The notes under the pieces were generated by a model. That model did no database searches. It had not been told where the DNA came from and saw nothing but the letters and a program-made list of their open reading frames with translations. Source: Tubiluchus corallicola (lineage: Eukaryota; Priapulida; Priapulimorpha; Priapulimorphida; Tubiluchidae). Taken from it: a stretch of 25,524 bases of DNA. Positions within the stretch are counted from its first letter, which is position 1. Every line of letters starts with the position of its first letter. Where the stretch lies: assembly GCA_030141605.1 (NCBI GenBank), contig JAQGDQ010001720.1:2501-28024 (forward strand). Reading direction: 5' to 3'. Shown here piece by piece: positions 20,850-25,524 of the stretch. The translations under genes were made by a program, and so were the position numbers.

Positions 20850-21179
20850 TTTACTCTGCTTTTTATATTTAAATACATTAACAACATCAGCAAACCATTC
20901 CAGAATAACAGATTTACCTTTTCTCCAAATCCTATCGTTAATTCCAGAACAAGCAATCTAAAACAAATTAAGACAAATACCCACTATTGAACGAACTCTG
21001 TAATCAAACAAGCAATTCTACTTTGGAATTCTCTATCATTACAGGTTAAACAAATCAAGTCCCTATCAGCATTTAAAACAAAATTAAAATCACTAATATT
21101 AACCAGATATGAAATACCATCACACCAGTACGACAACATACACACTAATTCAGAATTCATATATCCACGGCCATATTAA
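20850..21179 (+). pseudogene. Decayed non-LTR retrotransposon, C-terminal reverse-transcriptase tail
   Basis: One frame, interrupted by TGA at 20988-20990, reads IFKYINNISKPFQNNRF, then NSRTSNLKQIKTNTHY, stop, then SVIKQAILLWNSLSLQVKQI and KSLSAFKTKLKSLILTRYE, ending at TAA 21177-21179. The series (TR.s.L....TN...S I....LWN.L...IK...S...FK..LK..L..Y) is the common end of many LINE reverse transcriptases, past the polymerase domain. There is no catalytic core upstream and the internal stop makes it non-functional. It looks like a different LINE family from the fragment at 12137, which has the Cys/His-type tail. Confidence 0.75.
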
Positions 21180-21388
21180 TTAAATCATAATTTTTCCATT
21201 TTTTTGTGCATAGTTGTAAATACGTTTGATTTTATTCGTCGTTACTTTCCATTACTGCACAGTAGTTTAGATTGCACTGACGCATTTGCCTTTAGCAGTG
21301 TAAGTTTTTATTAACTAACACTGATTGATCATCTCTGTAAAGTTTTTATCAGTGATTATCAATGTATTTTAATGACAAATAAAGATTA
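21180..21388 (+). mobile_element. LINE 3' UTR ending in AATAAAG and simple-repeat tail
   Basis: Continues from the reverse-transcriptase tail to AATGACAAATAAAGATTATA at about 21370, then straight into TA, TTA and TTG microsatellites. LINE 3' ends commonly finish in short simple repeats. Assignment of the UTR rests on position. Confidence 0.5.
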
Positions 21389-21737
<349 letters not shown>

Positions 21738-21918
21738 ATTTTCTAATCTTAATTTACACAGATCTAGTAATTGCTTCAATTCTTCTTGTCTATCGTATCC
21801 ACTCACGTAAAATAGCTTCATATATTCACCCGGATCGTAATTAATTTGCGTCGCGCTTACTTTTTCTTTGCTTATTTCTCTTTGTTCTTTTCCTCGCCGC
21901 TTAGTGCTCGTGTTACAT
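21738..21918 (-). CDS. Candidate minus-strand exon, unknown protein
   Basis: Not recognised. On the minus strand a pyrimidine-rich acceptor-like CTCTTGTTTTCTTTAG ends at 21919, and an open frame follows for about 60 codons of normal complexity. It includes STKRRGKEQREISKEK, then INYDPGEYMKLFYVSGYD and RQEELKQLLDLCKLRLEN, then runs into poly-Asn encoded by the microsatellite. A GTGAGT donor-like site at 21806-21801 could end the exon before the repeat. The charged, balanced composition differs from the surrounding AT-rich ORFs. It may equally be chance or an old mobile-element fragment; no partner exon is identified. Confidence 0.2.
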
Positions 21919-22373
21919 CTAAAGAAAACAAGAGCCGCTTACTTGTTTGCTTGCTTGTTTTCTTGCTTGAGTGGAGAGATAAGATAACAGAGTCAAGTAG
22001 TTGTTCTCTGCTGTATCTGAATTGCTGATGTCAATCGATAAACTGGCTGAAATAATTAGGCGCAAAGAGCCAACAGTTTGTGTGAAATTGTCCAATTATT
22101 TGAGACGGCAAAGAGCTCCACTCTTGCACGGCTGCAGCAAAGAGCTCCACTCTTGTACGGCTACAGGAAACACGGAGCTTGAAAAAAGCAAAACTTTAAG
22201 CAGTTTTTAAGCTGTTTGTATAAACACGATTAGTGAGTTTTGTTTACATGGAGCTGATATACAGCAGTAAAAATCTTGGATCTAATTACAGCAGTTCGTT
22301 CAGTACATAACACCATAAATCAAAACCAGACCCAATCTTAAGCTGTAGGTCAATACAATCTACTATTTAAAAT
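21919..22373. other. Spacer with small direct repeat
   Basis: No gene recognised. TTGC/TTGT words cluster at 21945-21970. CAAAGAGCTCCACTCTTG is directly repeated at about 22108 and 22138. The last 54 bp (22321-22374) match 9694-9750. Confidence 0.5.
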
Positions 22374-22508
22374 ACAACAACAACAACAGCAGCAACAACA
22401 ACAGCAACAACAACAACACAGTATCAACAACAACAGCATCAACAACAACAACAGCATCATCATCATCAACAACAACAACAACACAGTATCAACAACAGCA
22501 TCAACATG

Positions 22509-22576
<68 letters not shown>

Positions 22577-22796
22577 CGACGACAACAATAACAACAACAC
22601 AGTATCAACGACAGCATGAACATGAACAATAACAACAACAATAACAACAGCAGCAACAACAACAGCAACAACAACAACACAGTATCAACAACAACAGCAT
22701 CAACTACAACAGCATCAACAACAACAACAGCATCATCATCATCAACAACAACAACAACAACAACAACAACACAGTATCAACAACAGCATCAACATG

Positions 22797-22861
<65 letters not shown>

Positions 22862-22912
22862 CGACAACAATAACAACAACACAGTATCAACAACAGCATC
22901 AACATGAACAAT

Positions 22913-22949
<37 letters not shown>

Positions 22950-22950
22950 T
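22374..22950. repeat. CAA-rich compound microsatellite with higher-order duplication
   Basis: CAA triplets punctuated by CACAGTATCAACAAC, CAGCATCATCATCATC, CATGAACAATAAC and CAACGACGACAAC. The series of punctuating words repeats: GTATC at 22421, 22486 and 22602 is followed by the same order at 22682, 22774 and 22884. A block of about 260-290 bp was therefore duplicated. Poly-Gln/Asn/Thr frames are artefacts. Confidence 0.93.
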
Positions 22951-22977
22951 AGAAAACAAAACACCAAAATGACCTAA

Positions 22978-23361
22978 TCATTCATTTATAATTTCACCCG
23001 AGTTGCTCAACAAAGAAAAAAACACGTTTATTAATTGTGTCACAAAATTTTCATTATTTCTAACAAGATGCACTACATGCACACACATTACTCCGCGCAA
23101 ATGTTCATTTTTGTTCACTTTGCCGTTCACCGTTTGCCTGGACATTGAACAATTGTGTTTATGAAAGGAATCCACCCTAGATGTTTTTGAAAAATCGAAG
23201 TTTTGACATTTACAAGTGCCTAATGCAGCACAAGACAGGAAATCTTCAAGTTCTGCTGCATTCTTATCAGGATTATGTTTCAATAGAAACCGTTTAGCTT
23301 CATTGTTGCACTGTATGTCAGAGGGTGATATTTTAGTTTCAAAAACACGGCAAAGATGCAT
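22978..23361 (-). CDS. Unidentified minus-strand ORF (127 codons), short J-domain-like stretch
   Basis: Not recognised with confidence. The frame has ordinary complexity and Cys/His/Asn-rich composition, unlike the low-complexity ORFs around it. Near the start, NEAKRFLLKHNPDKNAAELE resembles the helix II-loop-helix III part of a DnaJ J domain (LL.HPDKN...AE..F), but the key HPD histidine is Asn here and helix I cannot be verified. Downstream are C-A-A-L-G-T-C-K-C and several His/Cys residues, then a hydrophobic segment near the C terminus. No clear promoter or polyadenylation signal is seen; CAA repeats lie just past the stop. It could be an exon, a decayed gene or part of a mobile element. 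Confidence 0.3.
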   Translation of the reverse strand: MHLCRVFETKISPSDIQCNNEAKRFLLKHNPDKNAAELEDFLSCAALGTCKCQNFDFSKTSRVDSFHKHNCSMSRQTVNGKVNKNEHLRGVMCVHVVHLVRNNENFVTQLINVFFSLLSNSGEIINE

Positions 23362-23370
23362 GAATACTTT

Positions 23371-23423
23371 TAGGAGGGGAGGGGGTTTTCACCGTGGGGG
23401 TGGGAGGGGGTAGTGGGTGGGCT
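23371..23423 (+). other. G-rich tract with quadruplex potential
   Basis: Runs GGGG, GGGGG, GGGGG, GGG, GGGGG, GGG, GGG occur within about 50 bp, several separated by only 1-4 bases (for example GGGGGTGGGAGGGGG then TAGTGGGTGGG). This meets the usual G-quadruplex pattern on the + strand. Confidence 0.6.
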
Positions 23424-23456
23424 GAATGTTTTAGCAAAGTGATGAAACTGTTTATA

Positions 23457-24885
23457 TTCTTCGTAAATGGAGTGAGGTGCTACAAGAATTTTGTCTTAGA
23501 GAATTCCGTAAATAAGAAGTCCGTTAAAAAACTAAAAAAGTGGAGTGATAGAAGGTAGAAAAAATGCTTTGTGCTAATGGGTACTACAGTACTTTTCAGA
23601 TAAGAATTTTCTCTTGGAGAATTCCGTAAATAAGAAGTCCGTTAAAAAACTAAAAAAGTGGAGTGATAGAAGAATAGAAAAAATGCTTTGTGCTAATGGG
23701 TACTACAGTACTTTTCAGATAAGAATTTTCTTTTGGAGAATTCCGTAAATAAGAAGTCCGTTAAAAAACTAAAAAAGTGGAGTGATAGAAGAATAGAAAA
23801 AATGCTTTGTGCTAATGGGTGCTACAGTAATTTTCAGGTAAAAATTTTCTCTTGGAGAATTCCGTAAATAAGAAGTCCGTTAAAAAACTAAAAAAGTGGA
23901 GTGATAGAAGAATAGAAAAAATGCTTTGTGCTAATGGGTGCTACAGTAATTTTCAGGTAAAAATTTTCTCTTGGAGAATTCCGTAAATAAGAAGTCCGTT
24001 AAAAAACTAAAAAAGTGGAGTGATAGAAGAATAGAAAAAATGCTTTGTGCTAATGGGTGCTACAGTAATTTTCAGGTAAAAATTTTCTCTTGGAGAATTC
24101 CGTAAATAAGAAGTCCGTTAAAAAACTAAAAAAGTGGAGTGATAGAAGAATAGAAAAAATGCTTTGTGCTAATGGGTGCTACAGTAATTTTCAGGTAAAA
24201 ATTTTCTCTTGGAGAATTCCGTAAATAAGAAGTCCGTTAAAAAACTAAAAAAGTGGAGTGAGAGAAGAATAGAAAAAATGCTTTGTGCTAATGGGTCTTT
24301 GTACAGTAATGTAGTATTTTTTGTCTGTTTTCATTTGAAATTTCCCGCAATACGGACAATACTTCCACCATTACGTGACGTCATATACGCACAGCGTAAA
24401 TCAGGGGAAGAAAAGGAAATGTTAAATTATGACCCCAAAAAATTTTGCATGCAAAGTTATATTACTTAGCATTTATGACTATGTAACTAGAAATAATAAT
24501 TTAAAATGTTCGTGTCAATTGGTAATACGTCGCTGGCTCACCCTCCAGGGTGCACCACTCACAAATCAAAAAACCTATTTTTAATCTTAGTGACAAGATA
24601 CAGTAATTTAAAAATTTTACTTAGTTAGTGACGTGTGCGGTACGAATGCTCTGATTATTTTTTCAAACTTCACTTAATGTTATCTAAACTTGTTTCAAAA
24701 GACCCACCATTAAAATGGCTGCGCCTAACGGTCATCGCGGGAGCTTAAATTTACATGTTTTATACAGCGTTACTGCCGACGCAAGTCCTGTATGCAAAAG
24801 ACAGCATTCAAATGGTATCAAATTTCAAGCTGAATGTTCAAGCTTTATGCAAGTGGGGGGGGGGTTCTTGTGCTTTAATCAACTA
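23457..24885 (+). mobile_element. Dispersed element, copy B, with seven 119-bp units
   Basis: Starts TTCTTCGTAAATGGAGTGAGGTGCTACA, matching copy A. CCGTTAAAAAAC recurs at 23521, 23639, 23758, 23877, 23996, 24115 and 24234 (one 118-bp step, then 119 bp). Units are nearly identical, so the amplification is recent. The 3' body follows: GTCTTTGTACAGTAATGTAG, TTTCCCGCAAT, ACGTGACGTCAT (octamer 24376-24383), the hairpin CACCCTCCAGGGTG, AAAATGGCTGCG, and GGTTCTTGTGCTTTAAT at the end. It lacks about 220 bp present in copy A. No transposase is recognised. Non-autonomous element of unknown class. Confidence 0.75.
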
Positions 24886-25077
24886 ATGAATTTAATGATT
24901 TGCTCTACAATAAATAACTTTTCCACAAATGCATGGTTGTTCTTCAGCCATAATTTAGTAAACGAAACTACACGAAACACAGTATGATAAGGGCGTGTTC
25001 ACATTGCACACGTTCTGTTCATTACGTTTTATTGCACGCAAAACAGACGAAGCTGAAATTCCAAGTCTGGTGTTAGC
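24886..25077. other. Unique spacer
   Basis: No gene or repeat recognised between dispersed element B and the CAAG microsatellite. Confidence 0.5.
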
Positions 25078-25138
25078 AAGCAAGCAAACAAGCGAGCAAG
25101 CAAGCAAGCAAGCAGACTAACAAGCAAGCAAGCAAGCA
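25078..25138. repeat. CAAG tetranucleotide microsatellite
   Basis: About 15 imperfect CAAG/CAAA/CGAG units, followed by CAATTTATTGTCATTATAGC. Read on the minus strand this becomes GACAATAAATTG followed by CTTG units, the layout of a LINE 3' terminus with a simple tail. Confidence 0.9.
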
Positions 25139-25245
25139 ATTTATTGTCATTATAGCTTCATACATACAATGAAATTTCTGTAGTTTTACTAACTGCAATA
25201 AGTTATGGAAACAACAAGGAGATTAACAGAAATAAGTCAATCAGT

Positions 25246-25524
25246 TGTTCAGTGACGTATTTATAAAATAGTAGACCTTAATGCTGTAGAGAATTCAACG
25301 TAAAGCTCTAAATAAAATTTGATTTATTAGTTTACGTTAATATTTTTAAAATCTTTACTTTATATATAAGTTAATATATAGACAATAAGTTATATATTAG
25401 TTAACTGTATATATATATATAAACTTATATATGAAGTAAGATTTTCAAAATATGGACGCCAATTAATAAATCCAATTTTAGTTAGATCTTTACTTTGAAT
25501 TCTATATATATATATATATATATA
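25246..25524. mobile_element. Foldback (MITE-like) element, copy 2, cut by window end
   Basis: Its left arm (TATTTATAAAATAGTAGACC, then TTAATGCTGTAGAGAATTCA) equals the reverse complement of the right arm of copy 1 (15180-15306). Its right arm (25430-25505) is the reverse complement of copy 1's left arm, down to GGACGCCAATTAATAAATCC. It is therefore inserted in the opposite orientation. The centre has TTAGTTAACTGTATATATAT. The right end runs into a TA run at the window edge. Confidence 0.7.
25503..25524. repeat. TA dinucleotide run at window end
   Basis: Uninterrupted TA from about 25503 to the last base. It replaces the expected outer part of the foldback arm. Confidence 0.85.

Noticed and set aside
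22616-22873. Asn/Thr/Gln-rich protein
   Set aside because: Encoded wholly by the CAA compound microsatellite.

Overview
The window is AT-rich, intron-bearing animal DNA dominated by micro-, mini- and satellite repeats, with one clearly recognisable gene. That gene is a FEZF-type (Fez family; Drosophila earmuff/erm) transcription factor on the + strand. The FEZF assignment, non-LTR retrotransposon tails and inverted-repeat elements point to a bilaterian invertebrate. The zinc-finger residues look protostome-like, but I cannot name the phylum. A short TTAGG run at 12051 is best explained as a local expansion inside a dispersed repeat, so it is not used as arthropod evidence.

Layout. 1-4400: a CAA-rich repeat, a 52-bp repeat, an ATC microsatellite, a 22-copy 64-bp hairpin minisatellite and a TAG run. 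4400-6360: no recognisable gene. 6362-6892: a large TTA/CTA microsatellite. 7070-7760: a GC/CpG-rich promoter-like stretch (GC box, CCAAT box) and a probable 5' UTR exon ending at a strong donor (7761). 7761-16135: inferred ~8.4-kb intron holding 44-, 64-, 29- and 74-bp tandem repeats, two copies (A, C) of a dispersed element, a 5'-truncated LINE, a foldback element and a TAA/GAT microsatellite that stops about 60 bp before the acceptor. 16136-17794: the coding exon (eh1 repressor motif plus six C2H2 fingers). 17795-17981: short 3' UTR with AATAAA. 17981-20150: a 49-bp satellite (~44 copies) that starts directly at the polyadenylation signal. 20153-20405: a 45-bp array in which every unit boundary carries a perfect TGACGTCA. 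20850-21390: a decayed LINE 3' end, then TTA/TTG and CAA microsatellites. 22978-23361: an unidentified minus-strand ORF. 23457-24885: third copy (B) of the dispersed element with seven 119-bp units. 25246-end: a second foldback copy in opposite orientation.

The only functional protein I can support is the FEZF factor, predicted to act in the nucleus as a DNA-binding, Groucho-recruiting repressor. Everything else is repeat, decayed retrotransposon, regulatory candidate, or low-confidence ORF. The most unusual observations are the excess of full CRE octamers (eleven occurrences at seven independent loci), the phased CRE/forkhead-like array downstream of the gene, and a family of dispersed elements with variable internal tandem copy number and a recurring 33-codon ORF.
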